From Saccharospirillum impatiens DSM 12546 (GTDB lineage: Bacteria; Pseudomonadota; Gammaproteobacteria; Pseudomonadales; Natronospirillaceae): a DNA stretch of 64,000 nt. Of this stretch, positions 35,979-45,400 are shown piece after piece (position 1 is the stretch's first letter; every line of letters starts with the position of its first letter). Location: NCBI RefSeq assembly GCF_000423605.1, contig NZ_AUIH01000008.1, positions 62,001-126,000 of the forward strand, written 5' to 3'. The notes under the pieces are model-generated. The model was given only the letters and a program-made list of their open reading frames with translations. It did no database searches and was not told the origin of the DNA. The position numbers and the translations under genes are program-made.

Positions 35979-36860
35979 ATGAAACAAGCCATCAAAACCT
36001 TTTACGACCCGGCCACCTTTACCCTGACCTATGTGGTCTTTGACGAAGACAGCCGTGATGCGGTCGTCATCGACCCGGTGTTGGACTACAACCCGATTGG
36101 CAGCATCGTGTCTGACCAGTCATTCCAGCAAGTGGTCGACTTTGTCACCGACAACAAACTGAACTTGCACTACGTGCTGGAAACTCATGCCCATGCCGAT
36201 CACCTGAGCTCCAGTCAATTGTTCCGCGATGAGTACCCTGGCATCAAGGTCGCGATCAGTGAGCGCATCACCGGTGTACAGACCGTTTTCAAGACGGTTT
36301 ACAACCTGGAAGACTCGTTTGTAACCGACGGCAATCAGTTTGACACCCTGATCAAAGACTTTGAAACACTCGAGGCCGGTACATTGCGGATCAAAGCGCT
36401 ACCAACCCCCGGGCACACACCAGCCTGCCTGTCGTTCCTGATGGACGGTGCGGTATTCACCGGAGACGCCTTGTTCATGCCCGACTACGGTACCGGTCGC
36501 TGCGACTTCCCCGCTGGCGATGCGCGCACCCTGTACCAGTGCGTGACCGACAACCTCTACAGCCTGCCCGATGAAACCCGGGTCTTTGTCGGACATGATT
36601 ATCAGCCCGGCGGACGAGAGGTTGCCTGGGAAAGCACCATCGGCGAGGAAAAAGCAAAGAACATACAGCTTAAAGGCGACACGACTGAAGATGAGTTCGT
36701 TGCCTTCCGCGAAAAACGGGACGCTGGTTTGGCCGCTCCGAAGCTGATTTACCAGAGCATTCTGGTGAACATCGATGCGGGCCACCTTCCCAAAATGGAA
36801 AGCAACAACCAGCGGTACCTGAAAATACCGCTCAACCTGAAAATGAATCGGGTAGTTTAA
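35979..36860 (+). CDS. MBL-fold persulfide dioxygenase-like protein (Blh/ETHE1 type)
   Basis: I choose the ATG at 35979 (RBS GGAG), giving 293 residues. The metallo-beta-lactamase motif THAHADHLSS is followed by TPGHTPACLSF and VFVGHDYQPGG, the mononuclear iron ligands of ETHE1-type sulfur dioxygenases. Its long C-terminal part resembles the MBL half of Blh in BigR sulfide-detoxification operons, and the two YeeE/YedE genes that follow complete that operon type. Predicted reaction: glutathione persulfide plus O2 to sulfite. No BigR regulator gene is adjacent; the promoter is sigma-54 type. Confidence 0.88.
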   Translation: MKQAIKTFYDPATFTLTYVVFDEDSRDAVVIDPVLDYNPIGSIVSDQSFQQVVDFVTDNKLNLHYVLETHAHADHLSSSQLFRDEYPGIKVAISERITGVQTVFKTVYNLEDSFVTDGNQFDTLIKDFETLEAGTLRIKALPTPGHTPACLSFLMDGAVFTGDALFMPDYGTGRCDFPAGDARTLYQCVTDNLYSLPDETRVFVGHDYQPGGREVAWESTIGEEKAKNIQLKGDTTEDEFVAFREKRDAGLAAPKLIYQSILVNIDAGHLPKMESNNQRYLKIPLNLKMNRVV

Positions 36861-36957
36861 ATGCAACAATGCCAGCTCGGTCGCTGGCCCTTGCAAAGAC
36901 CGGCTGGCGCCCTAATTCTCAACAATCTAAATTAGCAATAACTTATTCGAGGTTGCA

Positions 36958-37401
36958 ATGGAAATCGTTAATTTCACTCCCTTGTCAGCGACCATTGGTG
37001 GCGCGCTGATCGGCTTATCCGCAGCGTTCCTGCTGTTGGTCAAAGGCCGTGTCGCCGGGATCTCCGGGATCTTCGGTGGAATCGTTTATCCGGAAAAAGG
37101 TGATGTCAGCTGGCGGATCCTGTTCATCGCCGGACTGGTCATCGGTGGTTTTATCTATCAGTGGCTGGGCGCAGGAGCCGGTGTTGACCATATTGAAGCC
37201 GTTGTCGGTACACCCTGGTTGATCGTCGCGGGCTTGTTGGTCGGCATCGGCACCACCATTGGCACTGGTTGCACCAGTGGCCATGGCATCTGTGGCCTGG
37301 CCCGGCGCAGCCCGAGATCGCTGGTGGCTACGGTGACCTTCATGGCCACCGCCTTTGTCACGGTCTACATCGTTCGTCACCTGGTTAGCGGAGGAGCTTG
37401 A
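36958..37401 (+). CDS. YeeE/YedE family membrane protein (PmpA-like)
   Basis: A 147-residue inner-membrane protein with four hydrophobic segments. It carries the YeeE/YedE signature GTTIGTGCTSGHGICGLARR, whose cysteine is needed in thiosulfate-channel relatives. It overlaps the following gene by 4 bp (ATGA), so the two probably make one channel. In Blh operons this pair is thought to move sulfur species such as sulfite. Confidence 0.9.
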   Translation: MEIVNFTPLSATIGGALIGLSAAFLLLVKGRVAGISGIFGGIVYPEKGDVSWRILFIAGLVIGGFIYQWLGAGAGVDHIEAVVGTPWLIVAGLLVGIGTTIGTGCTSGHGICGLARRSPRSLVATVTFMATAFVTVYIVRHLVSGGA

Positions 37402-37877
37402 TCATGACCCAATCGAAAAGTCTGGCCGCGGCTCTGTTTGCTGGCATCCTGTTTGGCTTTGGTTTGTCCGTCGCGCAAATGATCGACCCGGCCAAGGTGG
37501 TTAATTTTCTGGACATCTTTGGCACCTGGGATCCTTCCCTGGCCTTCGTGATGGGGGGGGGGCTGATCGTAAACGCCATCGCCACGCCACTGATCCTCAA
37601 ACGTGGCAAGCCAGTACTGGCAGAGCTGTTTCGCATACCCGGCAAAAGCCAGGTAGACCGGCGCATCGTAATCGGTGGCGTGCTGTTCGGCGCCGGCTGG
37701 GGACTGGCAGGCTACTGCCCGGGCCCAATGATCACCTCGCTGAGTTTTGTTGACGGTAGCATTCTGACCATCTTCACCGCTTACGTGGTGGGTACCCTGG
37801 GCGCGAAGTTTGGCCTGGCCAAATACGAAGATTACAAGCACCAGAAACACCAGGCCAATGAGGCCTGCGTCGGCTAA
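37398..37877 (+). CDS. YeeE/YedE family membrane protein, DUF6691 (PmpB-like)
   Basis: A 159-residue partner of the preceding protein. Four hydrophobic segments are seen, and the conserved GAGWGLAGYCPGPMI carries the family cysteine. An SLAAALFAGILFGFGLSVAQM opening is typical of the second subunit. A terminator follows at 37904. Confidence 0.9.
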   Translation: MIMTQSKSLAAALFAGILFGFGLSVAQMIDPAKVVNFLDIFGTWDPSLAFVMGGGLIVNAIATPLILKRGKPVLAELFRIPGKSQVDRRIVIGGVLFGAGWGLAGYCPGPMITSLSFVDGSILTIFTAYVVGTLGAKFGLAKYEDYKHQKHQANEACVG

Positions 37878-37903
37878 CAACTGTGTTGAATGCTATTTTC
37901 CCA

Positions 37904-37926
37904 AACCCGGCTAAGCCGGGTTTTTT
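37904..37926 (+). terminator. Rho-independent terminator of the MBL/YeeE operon
   Basis: Stem AACCCGGC / GCCGGGTT with a three-base loop, followed by six T, 26 bp after the stop. Confidence 0.9.
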
Positions 37927-38082
37927 GTCTCAGCTCGCATTTTTCCAGTCCAAGTGCCTGCAAATGACCAATGTCGCTTGAATCAACCCGGCGAAAGCGA
38001 CAAGCTGATCGGTCTGTGTTTGAACTGCGCAAAAGCGGATCAGCTACACTGACGATGACTGAGACAGGCAGACCAACTCCCT

Positions 38083-39114
38083 ATGACCCGAAGAACGTCA
38101 CCGAACCCTTTTGATGCCCCACTCACCCGGGCATTGATTACCGTCGCCGCCGTGATCGTCATCATCGCCGGGCTGCGCATCGCCCAGCCGATTCTGGTGC
38201 CTTTTCTGCTGGCCCTGTTTCTTGCTGTTCTAACTTCACCCGCCGTGCGCTGGCTCACCCATTATCGGGTGCCTACGCCTGCTGCCATTGGCTCCGTTGT
38301 ACTGCTGGTGTTTGTTGTGCTTTATGGCGTGAGCAACCTGGTGATTTCCTCTACTGAGGAATTTTTCCAGCGCATGCCAGAATACGAACAGAAAGTAGAT
38401 GGCTGGATACAACTTCTGCGTGAACGACTCCCCTGGTTGTCAGAAGACCTGAGAACCAGCCTGCAAAGCATTGCGCCCGATCCGGACAATATGCTCGGCG
38501 TCGTCAGCGCCCTGTTTTCTGGCCTGGGGGGGATTTTGCTGGCGCTGGTACTCACCGTCTTCATTTTGATCTTCATGCTCGACGAAGCCCAGGGCGCCCA
38601 TGCCAAACTGAACCGCGCACTCGGCGATGACCGGACCGTTGAGTACGCCCGTCGTTTCACCAAGTTGGTACAACGCTATCTGGTGATCAAGTCCTTCATC
38701 AGTGTCATTACCGGCTTGTTGGTTTGGGGGTTTCTCAGACTGCTGCAAGTCGATTACCCCATTCTCTGGGGCACGCTGGCCTTCGTGATGAACTTCATTC
38801 CCAACATCGGCTCGCTGATAGCCGCCGTTCCGGCTGTTTTTCTAGCCACGGTGCAACAAGGCTGGAGTGGCTTCGCCATCAGTCTCATCGGTTTTGGTGC
38901 CATTAACGCCATTATCGGGAATTTACTGGAGCCGCGCTTGATGGGCCGGTCTCTCGATCTGTCGACCCTGGTGGTGTTTTTATCACTGATATTTTGGGGC
39001 TGGGTATTGGGGCCGGTCGGCACGCTGCTGGCCGTGCCATTGACGGTAGTGGTGAAGATTGGTCTTGAGGTTTACCCGAAAAGCCGCTGGCTAGCGATAC
39101 TGCTGAGCCAGTAA
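38083..39114 (+). CDS. AI-2E/PerM family membrane protein
   Basis: A 343-residue inner-membrane protein with about eight hydrophobic segments. It has the family pattern of an N-terminal triple segment, a hydrophilic helical stretch (about 85-140) and the C-terminal NFIPNIGSLIAAVPAV and LEPRLMGRSLDLSTLVVFLS motifs. Members include TqsA and Na+/H+ antiporters, so the substrate is uncertain. It stands alone and converges with efpL. Confidence 0.9.
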   Translation: MTRRTSPNPFDAPLTRALITVAAVIVIIAGLRIAQPILVPFLLALFLAVLTSPAVRWLTHYRVPTPAAIGSVVLLVFVVLYGVSNLVISSTEEFFQRMPEYEQKVDGWIQLLRERLPWLSEDLRTSLQSIAPDPDNMLGVVSALFSGLGGILLALVLTVFILIFMLDEAQGAHAKLNRALGDDRTVEYARRFTKLVQRYLVIKSFISVITGLLVWGFLRLLQVDYPILWGTLAFVMNFIPNIGSLIAAVPAVFLATVQQGWSGFAISLIGFGAINAIIGNLLEPRLMGRSLDLSTLVVFLSLIFWGWVLGPVGTLLAVPLTVVVKIGLEVYPKSRWLAILLSQ

Positions 39115-39126
39115 TCACGCTGACAA

Positions 39127-39153
39127 CGACCGGTACCCATCAGGCACCGGTCG
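39127..39153. terminator. Hairpin between the convergent PerM-like and efpL genes
   Basis: CGACCGGTACC and GGCACCGGTCG pair over 11 bases with one mismatch. No T run on either side. Confidence 0.45.
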
Positions 39154-39164
39154 ATAACAGGCCT

Positions 39165-39731
39165 TCAGGCCCGGGACATAAACTTCTTCAATTCGGTATT
39201 CACCTTTACCCGCTCACCCTGCTCTATGTACTCGGGCACCTGAACCGTAATTCCGCCTTCCAGCACCGCAGGCTTAGTTCGCGCAGATGCCGAGGCACCC
39301 TTGATGCCAGGCGCCGTCTCAATGATTTGTTTCACCAGAGACTGCGGCAATTCAATGGCCACCAGCACATCGTTCACCAACAACCCGCTCAACCCTTCCA
39401 TACCATCGTGCAACCAGGCCAACTGATCACCAAGATCGTCGGTCGACAGCATGTGCTGGGCGTAATCTTCCACGTCCATAAAAGTGTGCATGTCGCCCTC
39501 GGAAAACAGATACTGCATGGAGCGCGTCGCCGCATCAGCCAGGGTCAGAAAGTCGTCACCCTTAAAGGCTTCCTCACGCTTACGCTTACTGACCAGTTCA
39601 TTCATGGTCATCTTGTACAGGGTGGCGGCACCACGGGCACTGGGGCTGTGAACATCCACTTTACTGATTTTGTACTGATTACCGTCCAATTCAATAACGT
39701 GGCCGGGTTTGATCTCGGGAGCTTTCGGCAT
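39165..39731 (-). CDS. efpL: Elongation factor P-like protein EfpL (YeiP)
   Basis: Three-domain EF-P paralogue (188 aa) that helps ribosomes through proline-rich and some other stalling motifs. The tip of the domain I loop reads SPSARGAATLYK with an arginine where EF-P has its modified residue, matching E. coli YeiP. ETAPGIKGASASARTKPA is the domain II-III signature. A pairwise EF-P would be expected elsewhere in the genome. Confidence 0.94.
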   Translation of the reverse strand: MPKAPEIKPGHVIELDGNQYKISKVDVHSPSARGAATLYKMTMNELVSKRKREEAFKGDDFLTLADAATRSMQYLFSEGDMHTFMDVEDYAQHMLSTDDLGDQLAWLHDGMEGLSGLLVNDVLVAIELPQSLVKQIIETAPGIKGASASARTKPAVLEGGITVQVPEYIEQGERVKVNTELKKFMSRA

Positions 39732-39829
39732 GATGGTCTCAACAGGGAAATGGGAAAAGAGCCTAAAAACGCGGCAATTCTAGCACTGAGATTTACTTTG
39801 GCGACAGTGATTCATTCGGTGGCAGAAGT

Positions 39830-40040
39830 ACTGAGTTAGAAGTTCGCGGGCGAATTTGGCTGGGAGTCAATTTTGTATTTGGTGCCGGGCGGGCCACCGG
39901 GTACGTCTATTGGAGGCACGCCGTAAATACATCCCTGTAGGCTCGTAGACCGCATCCATGCGGTCTCACGGCCTCCAATAGACGTACCCGGCAGCCCTTG
40001 GTAAGCAACAGATCATATTACCGCGAACTTCTAACTCAGT
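39830..40040. repeat. Long intergenic inverted repeat, copy D, with perfect 20-bp termini
   Basis: A 211-bp element bounded by a perfect 20-bp inverted repeat (39830-39849 and 40021-40040, beginning ACTGAGTTAG). Inner arms 39893-39917 and 39971-39995 pair over 25 bp (GGGTACGTCTATTGGAGGC). The centre is AGACCGCA-TCCA-TGCGGTCT (39947-39966). No coding capacity. I see no clear target-site duplication. Confidence 0.88.
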
Positions 40041-40124
40041 AGCCCGAGGTTAGTTTCAGTACGATTCAGCTATCAATTACAGGTCGGTTTTGAAGTTAAG
40101 ACTGACTATTTAACCCATAGCTAA

Positions 40125-40252
40125 GTGCTGGCTGCCGGGTAGGCCTCTCCGGGGTAGTCCGCTGTATGGATCGGTCCGACGCTTCGGCTGCGGTCTAGGC
40201 TCCATGGAAGGATTCACGCCGACCCCGGAGAGGCCTACCCGGTGGCCAGCAC
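40125..40252. repeat. Long intergenic inverted repeat, copy E
   Basis: The arms 40125-40155 and 40222-40252 pair over 31 bp with two or three mismatches (GGGTAGGCCTCTCCGGGGT and its complement). The interior has CCGACGCTTCGGCTGCGG-type structure and the TAGGCTCCATGGA block shared with copy C. Copies D and E together fill the 562-bp gap between efpL and glcB; no gene is visible there. Confidence 0.88.
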
Positions 40253-40294
40253 GCACTCACAGCACCAAATTCAACCGTGCCTGAAACAACGCCG

Positions 40295-42475
40295 TCAGGC
40301 GCGGTGGGCTGACTTTGCCTTAATGCGGAACGCATGTAACAGGGGCTCTGTGTAGCCGTTGGGTTGCAGTTTGCCTTCGAGTACCAGTGCCAGAGCGGCC
40401 TGGAAGGCGATGTTGTTGTCCGGGTCTTTGGCCATGGGGGTGTAGCTTGGGTCGTGGGCATTCTGTTTGTCGACCACGGCCGCCATTCGCTTCATGGTTT
40501 CGATGACCTGGGCCTCGGTGCAGATGCCGTGGTGCAGCCAGTTAGCCATGTGTTGGCTGGAAATGCGCAGGGTGGCGCGGTCTTCCATCAGGCCGACGTT
40601 ATTGATGTCCGGCACTTTGGAACACCCTACACCGTGATCGATCCAGCGGACCACGTAGCCGAGAATGCCCTGGGCATTGTTGTCCAGCTCCGCCTGAATG
40701 GCGTCAGCGGTCAGAGCGCCCGGGTCTGCCAGAAGCGGGATTTGCAGAATGGCATCCAGCGAGGCCGGTTCGCGCTGGCGCAGGGTTTCCTGGCGCTCGG
40801 CGACGCTGATGCGGTGATAATGCACCGAGTGCAGCGTTGCACCATTGGGTGAGGGAACCCAGGCGGTGTTGGCGCCCGCCATCGGGTGGCCCTGTTTCTG
40901 CTCCAGCATCGCGGCCATTTCATCGGGCATGGCCCACATGCCCTTGCCGATTTGAGCTTTGCCGGGCAAACCGGCGGCCAAACCCGCATCGACGTTGTTG
41001 TCTTCATAGGCGCTGATCCAGGCCTGCTGCTTCATTTGGGCCTTGGGAATCATCGGTCCGGCCAGCATGCTGGTGTGGATTTCATCGCCAGTGCGGTCGA
41101 GGAAGCCCGTATTAATGAAGACCGTGCGATCGCTGGCCGCCTGAATGCAGGCCGCCAGATTGACGGTTGTGCGCCGCTCTTCATCCATGATGCCAATTTT
41201 CAGCGACTTTGGCGCAAGGTCGAGTGCCTGCTCGATGCGCGCAAACAGATCGACGGCAAATGTGACCTCTTCCGGCCCGTGCATTTTGGGTTTGACGATG
41301 TACACACTGCCGGTACGGCTGTTGCGCCGCTCCGTGTTGTTCAGCAAGTCATGTTTGGCGGCCAGCGCAGTGACCATGCCATCGAGAATGCCTTCGGGGA
41401 CTTCACGGCCATCCCGGTCCAGTACGGCGTTGATGGTCATCAGATGGCCAACGTTGCGCACGAACATCAAGCTGCGGCCATGCAACACCAGCGGGCGGCC
41501 ATTCAGGCCCTGGTAGGCGCGGTCGCTGTTCAGAGACCGCTTGACCGTCTTGCCACCCTTTTCGAAGGATTCGCTCAGGGTGCCTTTCATCAGGCCGGTC
41601 CAGTTGCGATAGACCTCGGTTTTGTCTTCGGCATCGACCGCGGCTACTGAATCTTCGCAATCCATAATAGTGGTCAGGGCTGCTTCGACCAGCAGGTCTT
41701 TAACGCCTGCAGCATCGGTTTTACCAACCGGGCTGGTCGGATCGATCTGGATCTCAATGTGCAGACCGTTGTTTTTCAGCAAAATGGCCTTGGGTGCCGC
41801 TTCGTCACCCTGATACCCCAGGCACTGCGCAGGCTTGGCAAGACCCGTTTGCTTGCCATCGTTCAATTCAACCGACAGTGCACCATTGGCAATGGTATAG
41901 GCTACGGCGTCGGCATGTGACCCGCTGGCCAGAGGCGTGGCCTGGTCAAGGTGTGCCCGTGCAAACGCGACTACTTTTGCGCCGCGCACCGGATTGTACC
42001 CTGGCCCCCTCTCGGCACCGTCGTCTTCACTGATCGCATCGGTGCCATAAAGCGCATCGTACAGACTGCCCCAACGGGCATTGGCCGCATTCAGGGCAAA
42101 ACGGGCATTTTTGACCGGCACCACCAATTGCGGACCCGCCTGTTCGGCGATTTCGGTATCCACGTTGGCCGTGGTAATAGGCTTTGCATCGACCGGGGGC
42201 AGCAGATAACCGATTTCCTGCAGGAATGCTTTGTAGTCGGCGGCATCGTGCGGTTCACCGGAACGCTCGGCGTGGTATTGATCAATTTTGGCCTGCAGCG
42301 TATCGCGCTGACGCAGCAGGGTGTCATTACGCGGACCAAACTCGTCCAGAATGGCTTCAAACTGATCCCAGAAATGAGCTGAGGTCACGCCGGTACCGGG
42401 CGCTATTTCCTGGTCAATCAACTGGTAAAGTTCGGTCGCGATCTGAAGACCGCCGTGCTGGGTTCGCTCTGTCAT
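40295..42475 (-). CDS. glcB: Malate synthase G
   Basis: Condenses glyoxylate and acetyl-CoA to malate in the glyoxylate shunt. At 726 residues it is the large monomeric G isoform. Visible family blocks are [20 protein letters not shown], the Mg/catalytic area around [32 protein letters not shown] and [20 protein letters not shown] (catalytic Arg/Glu region). The catalytic Asp lies in the C-terminal part ([10 protein letters not shown] region). Its promoter region carries the same operator module as aceA. Confidence 0.96.
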   Translation of the reverse strand: MTERTQHGGLQIATELYQLIDQEIAPGTGVTSAHFWDQFEAILDEFGPRNDTLLRQRDTLQAKIDQYHAERSGEPHDAADYKAFLQEIGYLLPPVDAKPITTANVDTEIAEQAGPQLVVPVKNARFALNAANARWGSLYDALYGTDAISEDDGAERGPGYNPVRGAKVVAFARAHLDQATPLASGSHADAVAYTIANGALSVELNDGKQTGLAKPAQCLGYQGDEAAPKAILLKNNGLHIEIQIDPTSPVGKTDAAGVKDLLVEAALTTIMDCEDSVAAVDAEDKTEVYRNWTGLMKGTLSESFEKGGKTVKRSLNSDRAYQGLNGRPLVLHGRSLMFVRNVGHLMTINAVLDRDGREVPEGILDGMVTALAAKHDLLNNTERRNSRTGSVYIVKPKMHGPEEVTFAVDLFARIEQALDLAPKSLKIGIMDEERRTTVNLAACIQAASDRTVFINTGFLDRTGDEIHTSMLAGPMIPKAQMKQQAWISAYEDNNVDAGLAAGLPGKAQIGKGMWAMPDEMAAMLEQKQGHPMAGANTAWVPSPNGATLHSVHYHRISVAERQETLRQREPASLDAILQIPLLADPGALTADAIQAELDNNAQGILGYVVRWIDHGVGCSKVPDINNVGLMEDRATLRISSQHMANWLHHGICTEAQVIETMKRMAAVVDKQNAHDPSYTPMAKDPDNNIAFQAALALVLEGKLQPNGYTEPLLHAFRIKAKSAHRA

Positions 42476-42536
42476 GAGTCTGGCCTGTCGTTGTTGGCTT
42501 TTTATTCGAGTCTAGGGAGCCTGGGTGGATACGACT

Positions 42537-42574
42537 AATTTATAGTTCTTATAGTCATCATTCACCGCATGAAT
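42537..42574 (-). promoter_or_regulatory. glcB operator-promoter module
   Basis: In the glcB sense direction: near-palindrome ATTCATGCGGTGAAT (42574-42560), a 14-bp spacer, then CTATAAATT (42545-42537) as a -10-like box. The same two blocks at the same spacing precede aceA. The palindrome fits the T-N11-A pattern of LysR sites. Confidence 0.7.
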
Positions 42575-42674
42575 GCGATTTCACCGTACCGGAATGTTGC
42601 GGGCTTAACCTGGCCGCTTAGGTGACGTTTCGACGTTCAGTTTTAACTTAAGTTTTAAGCCCCCGACCTTGCCA

Positions 42675-43625
42675 TCAAAACTCCGGGCTTGGAACCTGTT
42701 CAGCCACCTCATTGATGAGACGCCGCATCCAGCGATGCGCCGGGTCGTGATGCAGCAACGGGCTCCACACCAGTTTGAGCTGAATGCCGGGAATCACGAA
42801 AGGCGGCGCCATCACCCGTAACCGGTCGTTGTGCGCCTGCAGCAGAGCCGCCCGGGCTGGCAGCGTAACCACCAGGTCGTTCTGTTCGGCCAGCAGCATG
42901 GCGGCCTGATAGTGCCGGGTGAAGACGGTGATGTTGCGCTTGCTGCCAAGCTGTCCCAACACTTCATCGACCCAGCCCAGGCGTTGCACGTCGGCCGGGT
43001 CGACGCCAACGCCAACCCCATAGCCGGTCTTGCTCACCCAGACGTGCTGCGCCTGGAGGTAATTCTTCAGACTGAAGTTATCGATAATGGGGTTGTCAGA
43101 GCTGACCATGCAGCAGAACTCGTCTCGCCAGACGATGGTTTGATGGAACGACTGGGGTATGTCGTCGAAGCGGTTAATCACCATGTCGACCTTGCCCTGT
43201 TCGACGTCCAGAAAACTGACGTCACTGGGGGTCATCAGGTCGAGGATGACGTTCGGCGCTTCTTCGCGCAAACGCCGCAGCAGTGGCGGCACCAGGGTCG
43301 ATTCCGCGTAATCGCTGACCATGATGCGGAACACCCGCTGGCTGTTTTCAGCGTCAAAATCTGACCGTGGCTGGATCGCCCGCTCAATGTCCTGGAGCAC
43401 GGTTCGAAGCATCGGCTCAAGCTGTCCGGCACGCTCTGTCGGCGTCATTCCCTCACTGGTACGGATCAGCAAGGGGTCGTCAAAGAGGGTGCGCAACCGC
43501 CGCAGGCCGTTGCTCATGGCAGGCTGGCTGATGCCCAGTTTATCGGCAGCCCGGGTGACGCTGCGTTCGCGCAGTAGCACGTCCAGATACACCAGCAAGT
43601 TCATGTCGATGCGACTTAATTGCAT
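42675..43625 (-). CDS. LysR-family regulator, candidate glyoxylate-shunt regulator
   Basis: A 316-residue LysR-type protein: N-terminal winged helix (MNLLVYLDVLLRERSVTRAADKLGISQPAMSNGLRRL region, about 7-65) and a periplasmic-binding-protein-like effector domain (about 95-300). It lies between glcB and aceA and is divergent from aceA. The start and wing resemble the NodD/LinR-type subgroup. Control of the two shunt genes is inferred from position and the shared operator. Confidence 0.88.
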   Translation of the reverse strand: MQLSRIDMNLLVYLDVLLRERSVTRAADKLGISQPAMSNGLRRLRTLFDDPLLIRTSEGMTPTERAGQLEPMLRTVLQDIERAIQPRSDFDAENSQRVFRIMVSDYAESTLVPPLLRRLREEAPNVILDLMTPSDVSFLDVEQGKVDMVINRFDDIPQSFHQTIVWRDEFCCMVSSDNPIIDNFSLKNYLQAQHVWVSKTGYGVGVGVDPADVQRLGWVDEVLGQLGSKRNITVFTRHYQAAMLLAEQNDLVVTLPARAALLQAHNDRLRVMAPPFVIPGIQLKLVWSPLLHHDPAHRWMRRLINEVAEQVPSPEF

Positions 43626-43689
43626 CTGTCTCTCCTGTTCCGGTAAGGGTCCTGTTGTGGGGCAAGATTATACCCAAGGCGCACCCATC

Positions 43690-43727
43690 ATTCACCCGGT
43701 GAATACTGAAAATAATAACTATAAATT
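43690..43727 (+). promoter_or_regulatory. aceA operator-promoter module
   Basis: ATTCACCCGGTGAAT (43690-43704), a 14-bp spacer and CTATAAATT (43719-43727), matching the glcB module in sequence, order and spacing. It lies in the LysR/aceA divergent region, 127 bp before the aceA start. Confidence 0.72.
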
Positions 43728-43854
43728 GGCCAAATTACCGGGGCGATCTTAATGTGAAGTCAAGGTCGCTGCAGAGACACACCGTTGCAGTTGGCACAAC
43801 GATCACACAACAAGCAAACACAACTAGACAGCACACCGCCAAGAGGACATTGCC

Positions 43855-45189
43855 ATGACCACTGGAAACTACAACCGCCAAGCTGAAATCGAAGCCATCC
43901 AGAAAGACTGGGACATCAACCCACGGTGGCAGAACGTCAAACGCACCTACAGTGCCGAAGACGTGGTTCGCCTGCGTGGCTCACTGAAACGCGACAACAC
44001 GGTCGCGACCCGCGGTGCCGAGAAACTCTGGCAACTGATCAACGAAGGTGGCCGTCCGAGCTTCCGTCCCGAGAAAGACTTTGTAAACGCCATGGGCGCC
44101 CTGACCGGTGGCCAGGCCGTACAGCAGGTTAAGGCGGGCATTCAGTCTATTTACCTTTCTGGCTGGCAGGTTGCCGCCGATGCCAACTCCTCTGAAACCA
44201 TGTATCCGGATCAGTCTCTGTACTCCGTTGACTCTGTACCCACGGTTGTTCGTCGCATCAACAACGCTTTTGAGCGCGCCGACCAGATCCAGTGGAAAAC
44301 CGGCAAGAACCCGGGCGATGAAGGCTACATCGACTACTTCGCGCCCATCGTCGCCGATGCCGAAGCCGGTTTTGGCGGTGTTTTGAACGCTTATGAGCTG
44401 ATGAAAAACATGATTCGTGCCGGTGCGTCTGGCGTGCATTTTGAAGATCAGCTGGCTTCGGTCAAGAAGTGCGGTCACATGGGTGGCAAGGTACTGGTGC
44501 CGACTCAGGAAGCCGTGCAAAAGCTGGCGGCGGCACGTCTGGCGGCTGACGTTGAAGGCGTACCGACCATACTACTGGCACGTACCGACGCCAACGCAGC
44601 CGATCTGATCACCTCTGACTGCGACCCCTATGATGCCCCCTTCATCCAGGGTGACCGCACGAACGAAGGTTTCTACCGGGTTAAAGCCGGGATTGATCAG
44701 GCCATCTCACGCGGCCTGGCCTACGCGCCCTATGCCGACCTGTTGTGGTGTGAAACTGCCAAGCCGGACCTGGACGAAGCCCGCAAGTTCGCTGAAGCGA
44801 TCCGCAAGGAATTCCCGGATCAGCTGCTCGCCTACAACTGCTCGCCTTCATTCAACTGGCGCAAGAACCTGGACGACGCGACCATCGCCAAGTTCCAGAC
44901 CGAGCTGTCAGCCATGGGCTACAAGTTCCAGTTCATTACCCTGGCCGGCATTCACAACATGTGGCACGGCATGTTCAACCTGGCGCACGCCTATGCCCGC
45001 AAGGACATGTCGGCCTACGTTGAACTGCAAGAGCAGGAATTCAAAGACGCGGAAAAAGGCTACACCTTTGTTGCACACCAGCAGGAAGTGGGCACCGGCT
45101 ACTTCGATGATATGACCACGGTCATTCAGGGTGGTACGTCATCGGTTACTGCCCTGACTGGCTCCACTGAAGAAGAGCAGTTCGCCTAA
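43855..45189 (+). CDS. aceA: Isocitrate lyase
   Basis: Cleaves isocitrate to glyoxylate and succinate. The 444-residue length is that of the compact bacterial form. The catalytic loop has [17 protein letters not shown] with the essential KKCGH motif. The substrate-binding region [17 protein letters not shown] is intact. RBS AAGAGGA. It pairs functionally with glcB rather than aceB. Confidence 0.97.
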   Translation: MTTGNYNRQAEIEAIQKDWDINPRWQNVKRTYSAEDVVRLRGSLKRDNTVATRGAEKLWQLINEGGRPSFRPEKDFVNAMGALTGGQAVQQVKAGIQSIYLSGWQVAADANSSETMYPDQSLYSVDSVPTVVRRINNAFERADQIQWKTGKNPGDEGYIDYFAPIVADAEAGFGGVLNAYELMKNMIRAGASGVHFEDQLASVKKCGHMGGKVLVPTQEAVQKLAAARLAADVEGVPTILLARTDANAADLITSDCDPYDAPFIQGDRTNEGFYRVKAGIDQAISRGLAYAPYADLLWCETAKPDLDEARKFAEAIRKEFPDQLLAYNCSPSFNWRKNLDDATIAKFQTELSAMGYKFQFITLAGIHNMWHGMFNLAHAYARKDMSAYVELQEQEFKDAEKGYTFVAHQQEVGTGYFDDMTTVIQGGTSSVTALTGSTEEEQFA

Positions 45190-45212
45190 TCGGCGAGGAA
45201 TCTTCAAACAGG

Positions 45213-45228
45213 ATCACAAGGATGTGAT
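45213..45228. repeat. NGGA-centred small palindrome
   Basis: ATCACA-AGGA-TGTGAT lies 23 bp after aceA. It has the same layout as the other NGGA hairpins and may end the aceA transcript. Confidence 0.55.
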
Positions 45229-45400
45229 TTGGTCTATCCGGAATGCTGAAAGCACCATCAAGTCAGCATTTCGACCGGAAGTACCCGATAATTGCATCGG
45301 CAGTCCATTTTGCATCGTATACACTGGGCCCTGATCAGCACTTTACCCGCCAAAGCTGCTGATATTGGGCTCAAATAATAACTGCAACGGACTCTGACAC

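Noticed and set aside
36870-36900. CTGGCCCTTGCAAAG before the YeeE gene
   Set aside because: Contains TGGC and TTGC but the spacing is far too short for sigma-54; probably chance.
40886-41650. 254-codon open frame antisense to glcB
   Set aside because: Shadow of malate synthase G; no family features.
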